DNA of 64,000 nt from Acanthosoma haemorrhoidale (Eukaryota > Arthropoda > Insecta > Hemiptera > Acanthosomatidae), in contig OV884011.1 in the NCBI GenBank assembly GCA_930367205.1, positions 38,701,754 to 38,765,753 of the forward strand, written 5' to 3'. The notes under the pieces were generated by a model. The model had not been told where the DNA came from. It did no database searches and saw nothing but the letters and a program-made list of their open reading frames with translations. Positions 1 to 13,154 of the stretch are shown here, in pieces; positions within the stretch are counted from its first letter, which is position 1, and each line of letters opens with the position of its first letter. The translations under genes and the position numbers were made by a program.

Positions 1-3000
1 TTCTTAAACGTACTGTAATAATTCTTCATTGTCGTGTGCCTGCGCCGGGAGTCCACGCGTCCCAATTGATTTCCTCCGAAGGAAATTGATTCAAAAAAAG
101 TTAAAATAAAAATGGAAAATTGCTCCGATAGCACAAAAAATATTACTTCTGCTCATATTACATTTCTTTTCACAATATGTACACCAAAATAAAAATTAGA
201 AATTTAAATGGACTCGGTATGACCTGGGAGTTTAAAATTTAATAGTAACTCCCCATGCCATGGCATATATCTACAAGTGTTCTAGCTAAACATGTTTATT
301 CTGCTTTAGTAATTATTAGTTAAGAATTATTATTAAAAAAAAATCATTTTCAAAAAATTAGCATCTGAGCATTTTTATGAAAAGAAAGTGATGTATCTCA
401 TATCAATGCTTAGTTCACAATTTATTTGTATAAGTATAATAATTAAAAAAACAAAGCATAGTGTAATTTCTAATCAGTAAAATATTAAAAACGTTGCATA
501 CTTAAATTAAATGGTTCCTATACCGTTTAAATTTAAGAGTGGTTTATATTTTAAAATTACTATAAATTATTTTTATGTGGGTCAATTATTAATTGTTGAA
601 ACGTTAAGTTTCTAAGTCAAATTTTAAACCATAGGTGGGTAAACAGAAGGTTTTACCCCTTGACGGCCTAAAGTTAACAGGGGTTGCTCAAAAACGACAA
701 ATAAAACTAAAATTAAAATAGTAATCGTATTGCAATTTAGAATCAGAGTGTCTATTTCCCTGAAACTCCTCGGAACCTTTTTCTAACAAACCTTATCTAA
801 TACAACCCCATCCTACGTGTGTAAATCCTTAAACTCAAATCCTCCATCCATTCGCACAAGAAAGATCACTCTTATCGGACCTCTACCACCATGTTCACAG
901 ATCCACGTCTTTTGATTGGTCAAACGGGATCACTGACGTTCTTCCTCTCATTCTGCCAACAATATGAATATCATCTCGTTATTCTTAAGAAGTTTGGTCC
1001 CAAAACAATTGTGTGTCATTTCGATATCAGTGCAAAAACAATGTTTTACTGAAAGGCGAGAATTCTCTTAAGACCTTTTCCTCTGAGTGTCACTTAAACC
1101 GCAGCTACTTCATCGGGCGTGGGGATCTCAGAGGCACTGCTCTCTCCCCCAGAGAACTATAGGGAAAAGTTTTTTTTCTCTCTTTTGCGGTTAATGTTCT
1201 CTTTTAGAGATGCATTTTTCCCTACACTTCTCGAGTTTTCCCAGCGTCATTATCACTGATCCATATCGCGTGCGAAAACTTGTTCAGCAAGTGTATGAAT
1301 CGGACGTATTTTTAACTGCACAACAGGTGGAAAAACTCTCAGAAAAGAGTTAGGAGTGCAGTATCACACAATTAAGAGTTTCGATGTTCTTACTCCCTCT
1401 TGATTGATTTTTTTAAGTTATATTGAATTATATTTATTAGCGGACACAATCAAAGGTAGCTCCTTTGCTTGATTGGTAATGTAAATGGTAATTTGTGGTC
1501 ACTTGCCAAATTAAATTCCCTTAAACAAGAGCTAGGGAGGTGATATTTCTTACATTTTATAAGCATATGTGGTCTTTCGTGAAAGTATGTATTCCAAGAC
1601 GGCCAAAAGTATGAGTTAAAACAAGGGATTCAGATATGTAAAAATCCAACGAAACTCTAGAATTTAACTTCTCGTCATCAAATAATGAATATGATGAAAA
1701 CCTAACCTTTCTCTATCGTCAATCTAAGTAAATACCTCCAAAAATAATCTACATATCTAAATTCACAGCTAGCTATGAAGCTATGAGCTCTGAAGTTCAA
1801 AAAGTCAGTTGATCGAACTAATATAAGAAAGGACTTGAAGCAGATAACACTCACTGAGACTAAGTTGATAAAAAAGAAAAAAAATCTTCCATTTCTTGCT
1901 TTGAGGACGGCATATACACCGTGAAGGTTGAACCACTCCAAGGACGGGGTTTTACTTTGGACCAAGTACGTGAAATCGTCATGTGACTGTCCGTATGTAC
2001 ATTCTGCCTTAGAGGTTTTCAAAATGAAAAAAATAATGGCAAATTTTAAAAGTTTGTTCTATGATACTCTACATTACTTAAATATTGTATAAGCTTTCTC
2101 AACTTTACAGTTACAGACATCGTAACTATTACACCAATCTCATTTTGACGATGTTATTGTAGTTTAGCTAACGATCTGGATGGTTTTACTGAAGAAAATC
2201 TTGAAATCCAACCTTCGATACTGGGAGATATTGGTCACTTCAATGAGTTTTGTCAGTTGCACGTAAAACTAATACTCGTTTGTAAGGCAGCATTTGAAAT
2301 GTCTCGAAGACAACATTACTGACTCTTCAAGCCGACATTTTCAGATTTTCGAGGGTTCTTCTAGCAGTAGCTGGATAAGGCGAAGTCAAAGTAAATATTT
2401 TCTAAACTGGAATGTAACTTCACTGGACAGTAACATAATAAATAAAGCTCCAGCATAGTGACTAACTACTGAAATGCCTTTGCACTTACTGGAAGAAAGC
2501 ATAGTAGTTATTTGCACCCGTGAATAATATTTTATTTAAGAAATTTAAATGCAAGTACTTGAATTAATTGCATGTGATTGTAGGTTTCAAAAGGCATTCT
2601 ATCATGAATCCTTAAGCCTCCGAATCAATTTTAAAACGAAGTGCAAAATAATAGCCAACCAAACTTTTCTTCTAGCGTCCATCTTGCTTCTGAAAGCTTT
2701 CCCACTTATATTATTAACAGTGTTAGGCCTAAAGCAGAAAAAGGGGCCTTAGCTCCGGATTGTCAATAGTATTGAATCATTAATATTTGCATCATTACGG
2801 CTGGGTGCTTATAAAGGGTGATATACTTTTGTTTGGAGCTCAAAAACTTCAACCAATTTTAAGAAAACCTGAGCTGAAATTATTTTATAATTCTCTGAAT
2901 TGTGATATAGGTTGTGAACGCTAAAACATTTTAGTCATTTACAAAAAAAGTTTTGTAAACTTAAATATTTTCACCATGCATGAAGGTTTCCCCTTAAAAT

Positions 3001-5180
3001 TATGAATATATAATAATAAGACAACTTTTTTAGTGCTACAACTGTGGTTTCGGTTAGATATACCATACATAATGGGTAAAAATTTTGTTTCGTACTTCTT
3101 TTGTTATATATCAGACCAATAATTTATATTTCACTTGGTGAAATTAACATATACGCTAAATATACACACACACACATATATATATATATACATATATATA
3201 TAAATGGAGTATGGTGATATTCGTGAGTTTGTATAAAATTGAATAAAATCAATTGTTTGGATATTTTATTTACACTGATAAAATTTAGCAAGGACTGATA
3301 ACCCACTTCATGTAAAATCAAGTTCGTTTTTAAAGGAAATAATTCCATTCTAATAAAAATTTCATATTAATATTACACCCTTTACCGAAACTCTTCTAAA
3401 ATTTATGTGATCGCCCAAACATATCAAATGGAATACGTTATACGATCATTATTATTATACAATTACTCAGAGGAGGCAAAGAATTAAAAAACACTAAACA
3501 AACTAAGTAGTAACGTTGCAGGTAAGTTGAAGGCAAACTGCAACCACATTCCACAGGTCCAAGTGAAAGTTCTGCATGGAAATATCTTGCCAATTTTTTT
3601 TTTTTTTTTTCTTCTCCAGCATAGAGAAATAGAAATCTACATATAATGTCAGGAAACTCAGATCTATTTCTCAGGTAAAAATGAGCAATATCAGCGACTC
3701 TCCAGTATACCATTTTTAGAGAAGATAATTTTAAGGAGTGCTACAATGGATTGAATTTTGAGTAAAATATGATTTGAGTGACAATAATATCACCAAATTA
3801 CATTAAACGACAGTTCTAACAATGTAAATTTACCTGTCTTTCATTTTCAGTTTTTATCGCTCATTTTTCGTTTATATTTTTTAACGTCGAATAAGACTTA
3901 TACCTAAAATGGAAACCTATATACTCTTGAAAATATTCAAATAAAACTATATTTCATTTTCATCCTATAATTAAAATTAAAAAGAAGGAATGGCAAGGCA
4001 CCCACTCTTTTCCTCCTGAGCACAACCCACTAGCCACTAGTGGTTAGCATCAATCAAAGTTTATTACATTTTTCATCATATCATTTAGCTCATATCAGCT
4101 GATAAGTCATATTATCATATGATCACATTCACGTTTAATTTTATTTAACTTACGAACCTACATTTATTTATTATTCATATCAATGTATTATGTGTAATCA
4201 TAGGTTTTTATTGGTTGCTGGAGATCACCAAAATGTACAAGTGAGGCATATGTCTGATTCAAGATAATAAAGATAGAAATATTATTAATTGCGTTACTTT
4301 GTAGTAAAGAGATCCAAATATTTACAAATCGCACTTTATTTTCTTGAATATTGAGCTATCCATCACAGCCGGAGTGTCCAAAGAGGATAAGTGTAAGCGT
4401 AATTCCCTCACACATGTATTGCTCACATTTTCATACCGAAAAATCGTTTATTAGTGATCTATTGTTGTCAGTCTTAGAGTTGTGAGGAAAATGATGAAAC
4501 GGGGTACACCACGGCACTGACGCCGTACTACTACAAAGATGGCTGGAGCCCCGCCTAATGACTGTTGCAAATACCGAGCTTTTAGAAAGAGAAGAAATGG
4601 GACCATTTTAAAGGATAAATACCCTCACAAAAGGACCTTTGATGGAGTTAATGTATTTACACGAAACCTGCGCATATTTACCGCTTCTATCTTATCCTGT
4701 AGGGAGGTATCTATGGGCGGAAAAAAAGAATAAAGAAATGAATGCCGAAAAAACAAAGATGACTTTATTGTCTCCTTTCGTAAGACGGCAGATAGGCGTG
4801 GAGAGTTTCGCTTTTGGTATGAGCTGATAGTTTCCATTATGGCGGTGTGGGCATAGGGATTGCAGCGCCTGTGTCATTTGTCTAGTTAGTACTGGCCACT
4901 CTTGCAACCATTATAAGGTTGTCAGCAGGTTATTTTTTTTTTCAAAAACCTCCATTTTCCTGATTATGGGTTTGGTTTAAAAAACAATCTCAACCCTTGG
5001 CCTAACAAGTGATACGACGAATTTCAAGCTACCTTTTCGCTTATCGAAAAAAGTTTCGAAACAAGAACTATACCAAAGATAAAATATAAATAAGGGCATT
5101 TAGTCCAGCATATAGGCTGGCAGAGTCGGTTCTTGAAGCCGGGACCTTTCCAAAATCCAGTGACTTCTTCGCAGGCTTTG
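1..5180. other. Gene-poor AT-rich stretch, no supported gene
   Basis: No open frame here has a recognisable domain, and the longest are about 100 codons, as expected by chance in AT-rich DNA. I see scattered homopolymer runs, one CA/TA microsatellite near 3161-3203, and a less AT-rich stretch at about 4500-4900 with a short frame starting at 4539 that matches nothing I know. It reads as intergenic or intronic sequence. Confidence 0.6.
3161..3203. repeat. CA/TA microsatellite
   Basis: A run of CA dinucleotides passes directly into TA dinucleotides with one CA interruption. This is a simple-sequence repeat with no sign of function. Confidence 0.85.
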
Positions 5181-5450
5181 CGACACTTATCCAAATTCAA
5201 ATCAATTTATTTTCATTTTCAATTATTGGCTAAAAAAATTAGCTAACATCGTAAAATAGCTTGGTAATGATAAAAGTAATACATAAATTTTAATTAAGCA
5301 AAAAATATAAATAATAAACTTAATGACCAAAATAAATTTAAATAAACTAGTTGCTAATAGAAAAACATGTCTTCGTAATATATTCTTCAGTTTGAAATTA
5401 TTTCGAAGTAATAGATTCTCCATAATTTAACATGTATTTATAAATTTTAT
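5180..5450 (-). mobile_element. LINE 3' end fragment (same family as 7330-8080)
   Basis: Read on the minus strand, the segment ending near 5340-5420 resembles the plus-strand segment near 7820-7880. Both encode a peptide with the core VFLLATS, and both run on to a 3' terminus of the form AATAAATT-ATTTGA, here around 5200. The match at both peptide and DNA level, followed by a similar tail, indicates 5'-truncated copies of one non-LTR retrotransposon family. No reverse transcriptase core remains in this copy. Confidence 0.5.
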
Positions 5451-5592
5451 GGATATTGATTTTAAAATATGTATAATATCAGCTTCTGGATACGTTGTGC
5501 AACTTATGTACATTGGTTTGTCAAATATTATTCTTAAAATCTTATTTTGGATTATATGAAGTTTGCTGATATATTGGGAAAGTTGTAACACG

Positions 5593-5700
5593 TTTAGGAT
5601 AGCTGAGTTGATAGAACCTCCTGACTCTGGGGAAGGCCTTGGGTTCGAATCCCGACTCAGCGGTATATTTGACTAATAATTATTAAAGTTACACTTTTAT
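5593..5700 (+). repeat. tRNA-derived SINE, copy A
   Basis: A tRNA-like head holds an A box (TAGCTGAGTTGATAGA, about 5600-5615) and a near-perfect B box (GGTTCGAATCC, 5642-5652) at the spacing of an internal RNA polymerase III promoter. The head does not fold into a proper acceptor stem, so it is not a functional tRNA gene. It is followed by the tail TATATTTGACTAATAATTAT, which recurs after the other tRNA-like heads in this window. That marks it as a SINE. Confidence 0.7.
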
Positions 5701-6639
5701 CTACCTCTTTTTTTATATTCTTATTAAAAACAATGGTCAGTCAGGCTATGTTTAACACCATGATTTATATTTTTTTCTTGAAATCAGAACCTGATAAATT
5801 CGACGAAAATCTAACATTTTTTTCCAAAGCCAACCCAAGACGCTTTCCTATGAAATACATGTACTAAAATCTAAATTTACATCTAATTATGAAATGCTAG
5901 TTTAATAAAGAATATTCGAAATTAACTCTGCTATGTTTCGGATTGTCCAGATCACACACCACAAATTTGTGCTTTTGTGCCTTGGAGTCAAAGTAGTGTG
6001 AGTGAAAACTAAACTGGAGATTGCTAAGCCTTGATCAGAGCCAGGGCTACGGGAATTGCATAGATTGCACAACTAAGACCCGGTTACTGCATTCTGTCTC
6101 TGCAAAGAGATAATTGTCCCTTTCTTACACAACAACTGAACTGATCGTTAGTGTTCACTTTTAATTGGCTATAAAAAAAATAATTGAATCTTTCCGACGT
6201 GGTTACTATTAAATTCTGCGCTGCTGCCGAAACTCAAAATGGAATCGAGGTAATAAAAACATGGTCAAATAATTTTTAGCCATTGTTAATTAAATATTTC
6301 CTTGGATCCCCCCTATTCAGTGTTGCCATGACTAAAAAGCCTCCTTTGTTGGTTCATTTTATTTATAAGCTAATCTCATCGATGTAATGCATTGAGTACA
6401 TTGTTCTTCTTTTTCAGCTGGATATAATTATTTGCTCCTATTTGTTATTCTTAGCCCTCTAAGAATAACAATCTCTTGGAATAAATTGTTTTCATTTCAC
6501 AGTTCTTTATTTAGTGCTCATGTTTTCGAACACTAGAAGTTTTGTAACCCCCTAACCCACATTATATATTGGCAGTAAGGGCATCAAGATACTTTATTTG
6601 AAACCATATCAAAATGACGAAGACTTTTTTTTTTAAATA

Positions 6640-6945
6640 ATGGCATTCATATCCTGGGCGTATGTGCCTCTCGCGCTCTTGGTGATCCTCCACAGGCTCG
6701 TATCCGGTGACGCGGATGACGGAGGAGCGTGGGGTACCCCCCAATAGTCCGCTCCCTCTTTCGCATGCGAGGGAGGTGACAACCATGTGGATTTGGGAGG
6801 TCTCTGGGCTGTTTGTAAATACTATATGAATGAGTGAGTGAATGGAAATTGTAAATATGGTACGAATGAAAACATTTATCACAATTACTTATTACCCAAT
6901 GAGGCAGATTATAAAGCTGATTATATATAAAAAATAATGGCACTT
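6640..6945 (+). mobile_element. LINE-like 3' terminal fragment
   Basis: A GC-richer block (about 6650-6800) is followed by about 130 bp that align with 37760-37910. The shared pieces include TTGTAAATACT, a segment resembling GAATGAAAACATTTATC, and a terminus with ATTACCCAATGAGGCAGATT before an A-rich end. Two copies sharing a 3' end but differing upstream is the pattern left by 5'-truncated non-LTR retrotransposons. No coding motif is visible, so the family is not assigned. Confidence 0.45.
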
Positions 6946-7099
6946 AATTATGTTTTAGGTAATTGAAAATGTCGTTTATGTCTTCACAACATCAATACTA
7001 CGGTTACTTTAGCCTGGTTGAAAACGTCGAAATGGCATCAACCAGTTCAGTTTTTTTTTTAATTTTTAAATAATTATGTATTCACTTATTGTATTCAGT

Positions 7100-7215
7100 C
7101 AGGACAAGGCTGCGAAAACGTTTTGATGAATTTTGTAATTATAATTGAGTTACGTCCCAGAGTACATACTACATATTATTAATCAGGATCATGAGATATT
7201 TTATTTGATACGCTA
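7100..7215 (+). repeat. Dispersed repeat family R, partial copy
   Basis: It contains the shared blocks AAGGCTGCGAAAACG, a central GTAATTATAATTGAG, and TTTGATACGCTACTGAATAT. Related blocks occur at 15660, 24290, 28395, 38930 and 39165. The copies are diverged and their boundaries are not sharp. Confidence 0.45.
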
Positions 7216-7329
7216 CTGAATATAATAGGAAAATTTAAGTTTAGTTCACTCCAAAATTGAACTTTTTTGTTGTTGTTGGCTACCGCTTCACAGCCGAACT
7301 GAAAAAGACCGAATGGCAATGATTCGCTG

Positions 7330-8080
7330 AGAAGACTCTGCCAGAAGTATAATGAAGAAACTCAAGGACCCGGAATGGAAGGTCGAGATGTTATCGCCGA
7401 CACTTCGTCACAATTACCTTACAGAAAACGAGCCTTCAATGAGGGGAACATCTCGATGGGATAAAGGCGAAATAATAGTCGGGAGAAAAGGGAAGAAAAA
7501 CTTGAGGACGGTCTACAGCACGGGATTGTGGAGTGTATTATGGTATGGCGCAATGGTCTGGCTGTAAGTATTGTCACTATATACCTGCCTTGTTAACTTA
7601 CACTGCAGCTGGTCATACATCAAATCAGAAAACTTCAAATAATCCAACATAACTTTCCAAGAATAATATTCGATAAACGAAGGTGCGCCAATATAGTTAA
7701 ATTGCCCGAAGCTTATAGATATTTTAAAATATATGATCACAAAACTTATAGATAAATGTAAAGATAGTGAGAATCCATTATTTCAAAATATTGCCAGTGT
7801 AGAAAAATTACTCAAACATAAGGCCCTAGGGAAAAATATACTATGAAGAAATGTTTTTCTACTAGCAACTAGCTTTGATCTATTTTTTTTTTTTGTCCTC
7901 AGGGTTTTTAATTATATTTTTTTCCTAAATTACCAATGTATATGAACTTCAATGAAGACTTTAATCATAGTTAAGAGTGATGATGTTAGACTTTTGTTTT
8001 TAGAGTAGGTGCTTCGTTGCATATTAGCATTAGAGTTTGTTTTTTTTAATGTTGGAAATAAATTTATTTGATTTGATATA
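7330..8080 (+). mobile_element. Decayed LINE C-terminus and 3' UTR
   Basis: A broken frame contains a peptide ending in SVLWYGAMVW, the sort of segment that follows the reverse transcriptase in Jockey/CR1-type LINEs. Further on come RKLQIIQHNFPRIIF and a stretch around KLPEAYRYFKIYDHK, interrupted by stops. The copy ends near 8066-8080 in AATAAATTTATTTGATTTGA, the same kind of terminus as the inverted copy at 5.2-5.4 kb. It is a dead 5'-truncated copy; the clade is not certain. Confidence 0.5.
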
Positions 8081-8089
8081 CCTAATCTT

Positions 8090-8580
8090 GTATTCGTAGT
8101 ACATTCATCTTAAACTTTTATGAAAAATACGCCTAAGGGTCTAGAATAGGTCACATGTCATAAATTTAGTATCATACAAAGTAATAAATACATTTTTTAA
8201 CTAAAAGTTAACAAAATACTAGACAAATACTAAAATAAATAACATATAAATATCTAACTAAGGTAACTATTATATAAGCAAAATACTAATTATAAATTTA
8301 CATAAACAATAGAAAAGAACTTTCTGCCTACACCAAATAGCTAGATATCTAAAAAGGTAACCTAAAAGTGCCAAAAAATGAGTTTTACATAGACCAGGGA
8401 CGAGTATATTAGTAACAGTTCCTCTAGAATACCACATATGATTAATTATTTACATATATTTGCAACAGTGACGATTCTTCGACAGCTTATCAAAACTTCC
8501 ACGACCGCGTGACTATTTATTTCTCGTGTTTTAACGCTGTCTTTAGCTGTTAGCTGTTAAGGTAGAAAAAAGAAAGCATT
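8090..8580 (-). mobile_element. LINE-like repeat shared with 26290-26800
   Basis: Several blocks occur in the same order here and at 26290-26800: an ATAAATTTACATA block, a TTAGTAACAG / TTAGTTACAG block, and an ATTCTTCGA ... AAAACTTCCA ... GACC block. The coding-like end (about 8470-8520) reads on the minus strand, suggesting a truncated non-LTR element lying in reverse. No catalytic motif remains. Confidence 0.4.
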
Positions 8581-9599
8581 GAGCAAAGTGTGACCTGATG
8601 GCTGAAAGCTATTAGACTCTATGAGTTTGAAGAGGTTCCGTCATTTTTGTTCCGTCAAACAATACGCCTTTAAAATTAAGATGGTTCAAGCCGAAAAATA
8701 GAACAGTTTAGTCTACTTGTCTGGAGATTGATTTTCAGCAATGTCTTTCGATTTTTTCCCCACCTCTCTATCACTCAGAGCGGTGGACGGTAGTTGAGTT
8801 CAATTGTCACCGGCTATATTGCCGCAATAGGACATTTTACTGACCGGTTCTGGAATTAAGAAACCGTCAGTCTCAGAGACAGCCTCACGTCTGCGACGTC
8901 CGATTCGTTCATGAACGGCCGGTGACCGCACAGGCTGGTTGGTCAACGAAAGTGCGTCCGACCGTCTAATTAGCTTACAGAGCCGACAAACAATCGACGT
9001 CTTACCAAATTAGCAAGCCAATCGGCTGTGTCATGTCAGTTGAAATCATTTATCCGTTTGGACCTCGGAGTCCGTTACACATCGGGTGTCATGCAAAATG
9101 CCAGTTTTGAGGTTACTGGTGGCGTAGTGGTGGTGTTTATATTATGAAATATAACATCTTCTGTCTCTCCACACCTTTATTAATTGATACCCGAACTTTT
9201 TATACTCGGTAATCATAATTAGTGGATCGCTACTTGTCAGGTTCAAGCGTCGTCTCACTTAAACCGTCAAAAATGATCGAGTATAAATTAACAATGCTGT
9301 GTTGAGACACTTGTTTTATATAATAATATATACTTTCCCTTCTAATAATATAAATGTCAAGCAACGACCGATGTAAAGGCCAGACATTGTTTGATAGCGA
9401 ATCAGGAAAGTTACCAACGGTTTGAACATTTGAGGACGATGTTTGCGTATGAAATAACAAAGCTGTGGCTGGACAAATAGTTTTATTTCATAATTTAGAG
9501 ATTGGAAAAATGTAGGTTTCATGGGTATAATCTAATAAATCAACCAAAACTTTAGGAAATACGAAGTAATGACTTAAAACTCTTCATAGCATTAGTAAG

Positions 9600-9710
9600 T
9601 AGTTTGACAATTATAAGCTAAAGAAAAAATAAAGTGACAGGGTGGGGATTCGAATCTGGTACTTGGCTGATGGAAGTATACCTGACCACTATCACTAGTA
9701 AACGAAAAAT
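9600..9710 (-). repeat. tRNA-derived SINE, copy E
   Basis: On the minus strand a degraded A box (TAGTGGTCAGG) is followed by a B box (GATTCGAATCCCC), then the tail TTTATTTTTTCTTTAGCTTA, which matches the tails of the other SINE copies here. It is diverged, with no obvious target duplication. Confidence 0.55.
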
Positions 9711-11478
9711 TGTTGTTGTTGCAACATAAACACCGAAGGCAATAATTCCATGATATTTTCGATGGTACGGGATCGTCTGTGGGGTTGTCACGATAGCCGA
9801 TAGTAAAAAGTTACAATCTAACTGAAATTATAAAATTGCAATTTTGTAGCCTGAAATATGCTAATTACGTTTTATTTAAATGAACTAACGGGAAGTATTT
9901 AAAAATTCAACTTTTCATATTCTTCAAGACTCAGCCCTAATAAGCTATTTAAATTGTTAAAATTCTGATTTTTCACTATTTTTTTATGTCACTGCAATGA
10001 TTCTTGGTTAAAAGTTGTTGGCTTGAGATGTAACTTGTAATATAGCTGGCCTATATTTCGAAGTATGTAACAGCTTACAAACTAAACTAAAAGAAGATTA
10101 GACTGAGTGAGTGAATGAGGCACGGGTATCCGAGAGACAGCCCCATTATTCGAAAAGGGACAGAACAGTTTATAGATGATCTGTTGTGACAGGTTTCCCC
10201 GGACCATTAGACCTCTTTCCCAGCCGAGTACTTACCAGAGCGAATGAAAGCTTACAAAAAGTTGATGAACTATAGAAGAAAATGGAACAATAGACAATTG
10301 AAAAGAAAAGCCTCTCTGCCAGTCGGAGAATTTCACCTGCACACATTGTGGCCAAACACTGGGCATCTAAAGACTAATGGACTGAACTTTGGAAAAAATT
10401 GTTCCAGGATAAAACGAAAACATGTAAGTTTTTAAGATTGCTTGAAAAAAAGGTATTTTCTCAATTTTTTTTTTTTTTAAGTTTCTCATAAAAGATCATT
10501 AGGAATCATGCCCGGCTTATTTACATTACTACAACACCATTTTGGCCCTTGGCTGGAGCTTAGGTATCTAATAGAGAAGGATAACGAACTTCTAGCTGGA
10601 ATGCAAATCATTTCAGAACATTTGAGGTGTATAAACATGATAAATAGGGCGGGAGAAAGTGTTGAGACTACTTACACCTGTGGTTTTAATGTAAGCACAT
10701 GTAGCAAAAAACATGTTACGTTATTCTCTGTTAAAGAAATTGCAAGTTTCAACATTTTTCTGATAGATGATTTTTTTCAAAGGTACATCACACCTCGTAT
10801 GACGTTCTAGAAACCATCTAGCAACTGAAAACTGGTAGATGACAAAGATTTGGGTTTTTTTTTCCACATGAGCAAACTAATGCAAAAATACGGTCCGCAT
10901 TGACTGATACGAACATCGCCATTATTTCGAGATGTTGTTTACCACAGCACATCCTTGTTTAATGCGCAGGGATATCGTTCTTCTTTTTTTTCCCCTCTTT
11001 GGTTTTTCTCAGAAAAAAATTCCATTAGAGATGACTGAATCTAATAATAGTAGTAATGAGCGACTCGTTCAAGTCACGCGTTGACTGGATTCGTGAGGAT
11101 GAAAAATCCATGGGGAAAACCTGATGACTTTAATAAGTGATTATTTCATAATTAGTGTAATATACTATTAAAGTGAATATTAAATTTAACAAATAAAGAT
11201 ATATGACCACGGATCAATATCTCATACCAATAGCTTTAGTAAGCGAGCGATAAAAGAAGGATGCCATTGCGACGATTTTCGAACAGGTTACAGTTAATAC
11301 AATAACGGTAAAAAACAACAACATATTTATAATTCCATGAAACATAATTAAGTTTCCTTAGTCAATCAATTATTTGTAAGAAAAAATGGATATTTTCATA
11401 AGCGTTTTTAGGGTCACTAAGCATGGCCGTGTGACTTGATCAGGCTGAAATACGAACAAAATCCGTATTTGACCAATA

Positions 11479-11524
11479 TATATATATAATAATATATATT
11501 ATTATTATATAATATACCAATATA
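11479..11524. repeat. AT-only microsatellite
   Basis: An uninterrupted stretch of AT and ATT units, able to form small cruciforms. It is simple sequence. Confidence 0.8.
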
Positions 11525-13154
11525 TGGGTTCTTTCTACATAATTTGAACAATTACAGTCAAGGTTGAAGGTACTTTGAAATATTAAAAAGATACAGACTC
11601 AACCTCAGTAGATATTATGCATACTAACCCACTAACTATGTATACTATGCATCGGAACCCAAGTCAACTATAATTATAATTACAAAAAGTAATTAAAACA
11701 GTTTTCATAGCCCTTTAATTTTACCTCTTCTTCTAAGGGTTGTTGGTCTAAACAGGGTACACTCTGTCACGTTCACATATTGAAGTAATAAGGCGTTCTG
11801 TGAGGATGGTCGGCTATTATATAAACCTTCCTTGACTAACTTGAAAGAAAATCGCATCAAAATACTTATTATGTCAAATTATAAACTGAAGACTTCCATT
11901 GTAGTCAGATATATTTCCGTACTAGACTCGTGCTGTATTGAAAAGGGGTATCGATTTTGTAAAATGATGACTCCTTCAAGATGATTTATTCATCCTAGAT
12001 AAATTTGGATGGATTTGGCCTCATCGACTTATAAAAATTTCTTCCTCTACAAAGACACTATCAATTAATTCCCTTTTGAAATTCAATTAAAACGCGTTGT
12101 ATCGACATACCATATTTCCAGTAACGTTTTCATCATTCCTGTTCAAAGATAGTATTACAGTCTTTAAAATATCCTTAATCATATGGAAATAAAACAGAAA
12201 TATCAAGCTTTTGAACTGGGAACTGCGAAATCTCAAAAGTTAGCGAAACTGGTCCAAATTTATTCACGTTTATTTTTTCCCCATACTTTTTCCTGTTATC
12301 TTATTTTAACCAAAAACTATTATCCCATTGAAGCTGATTTGAAACTAGAGCCTATCACTTTGGGTTTATCCACAAATAGGCATCACAGAGAAACAAAGAA
12401 GAAAGGATTCTTTAAGCAGCTTAAGGCCGAAAAATGGAAGATATGAGGTGAGCCTAAAACCAAAAATGAACACGCCATTCTGCAAACGGGAAGATCATGA
12501 GGTGTGACGACTTCACTTTCCTGGCCGTTGTCCACGTTCGACGGGAGATTCCACCACCGGTTCTGTAGGCATTCACCTTTTATTTTTTTCTGTAAGATAG
12601 AAATGTAATTCTTCAGGAGGACGTGCGAGAAAGGAGAAAGGAGCCCCCTAACTGCTTTTGTTAGGGTATGTCCTCGACAATGGACCGTTGTTAGCCATCA
12701 AGGAGGAATTACTTATTGATAAAACCTGCCTCCTGAACCAAAATACATAACGCGACATTTCCAGGAAGGCGGTCGACATCGAGGCGGATTATCGCCGGTC
12801 ATTCACGGTGCATAATGTGCACTCTCTGCGTTGGCATATTACCGATCTTACAAAGGCCGGTCCAGAAATGGGTCATCAAATTGACAGAATGTCAGCTTAG
12901 GTTGTCACGCCTGCTTTGTCAACGGCAGCTATTGGTTCGTTAAGCTTTAATGGTACAAATTACCTGTGAGGGTGCCAAGATTTGAGACGATGATCAGGGA
13001 TTTTAAAAAGGAAAACTTCTTACAGGTCACATTCACTAAACTTCGTAGAGGATATCCTCAAGAAACATATTTACATAAATACTTATAAAGCAGGTTTATT
13101 GTCTTTCCACAACTGATAATTTCTTCATTATTTAAATAGCGCTTTATACAGCTC

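Larger units (their letters stand above)
8580..12600. other. No supported gene; one SINE inside
   Basis: Apart from the SINE near 9600-9710 and an AT-only microsatellite at 11479-11524, I see no domain, splice structure or repeat I can name. A moderately GC-richer block at 8740-9060 is unexplained. The frame at 10508-10810 (100 codons) has no recognisable motif. Confidence 0.5.

Noticed and set aside
4539..4733. Small gene starting ATGGCTGGAGCC
   Set aside because: No known domain, no splice support, and overlapping frames on both strands are equally open.
5593..5663. Functional tRNA gene
   Set aside because: A and B boxes are good but the acceptor stem does not form, and the same 3' tail follows other heads; a SINE fits better. 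The copy at 31041 has an acceptor stem but lacks U33.
12655..12725. Third copy of the GC-rich repeat seen at 37 and 56 kb
   Set aside because: Only about 27 bp resemble GTATGTGCCCCGACAATG; too short to separate from chance.
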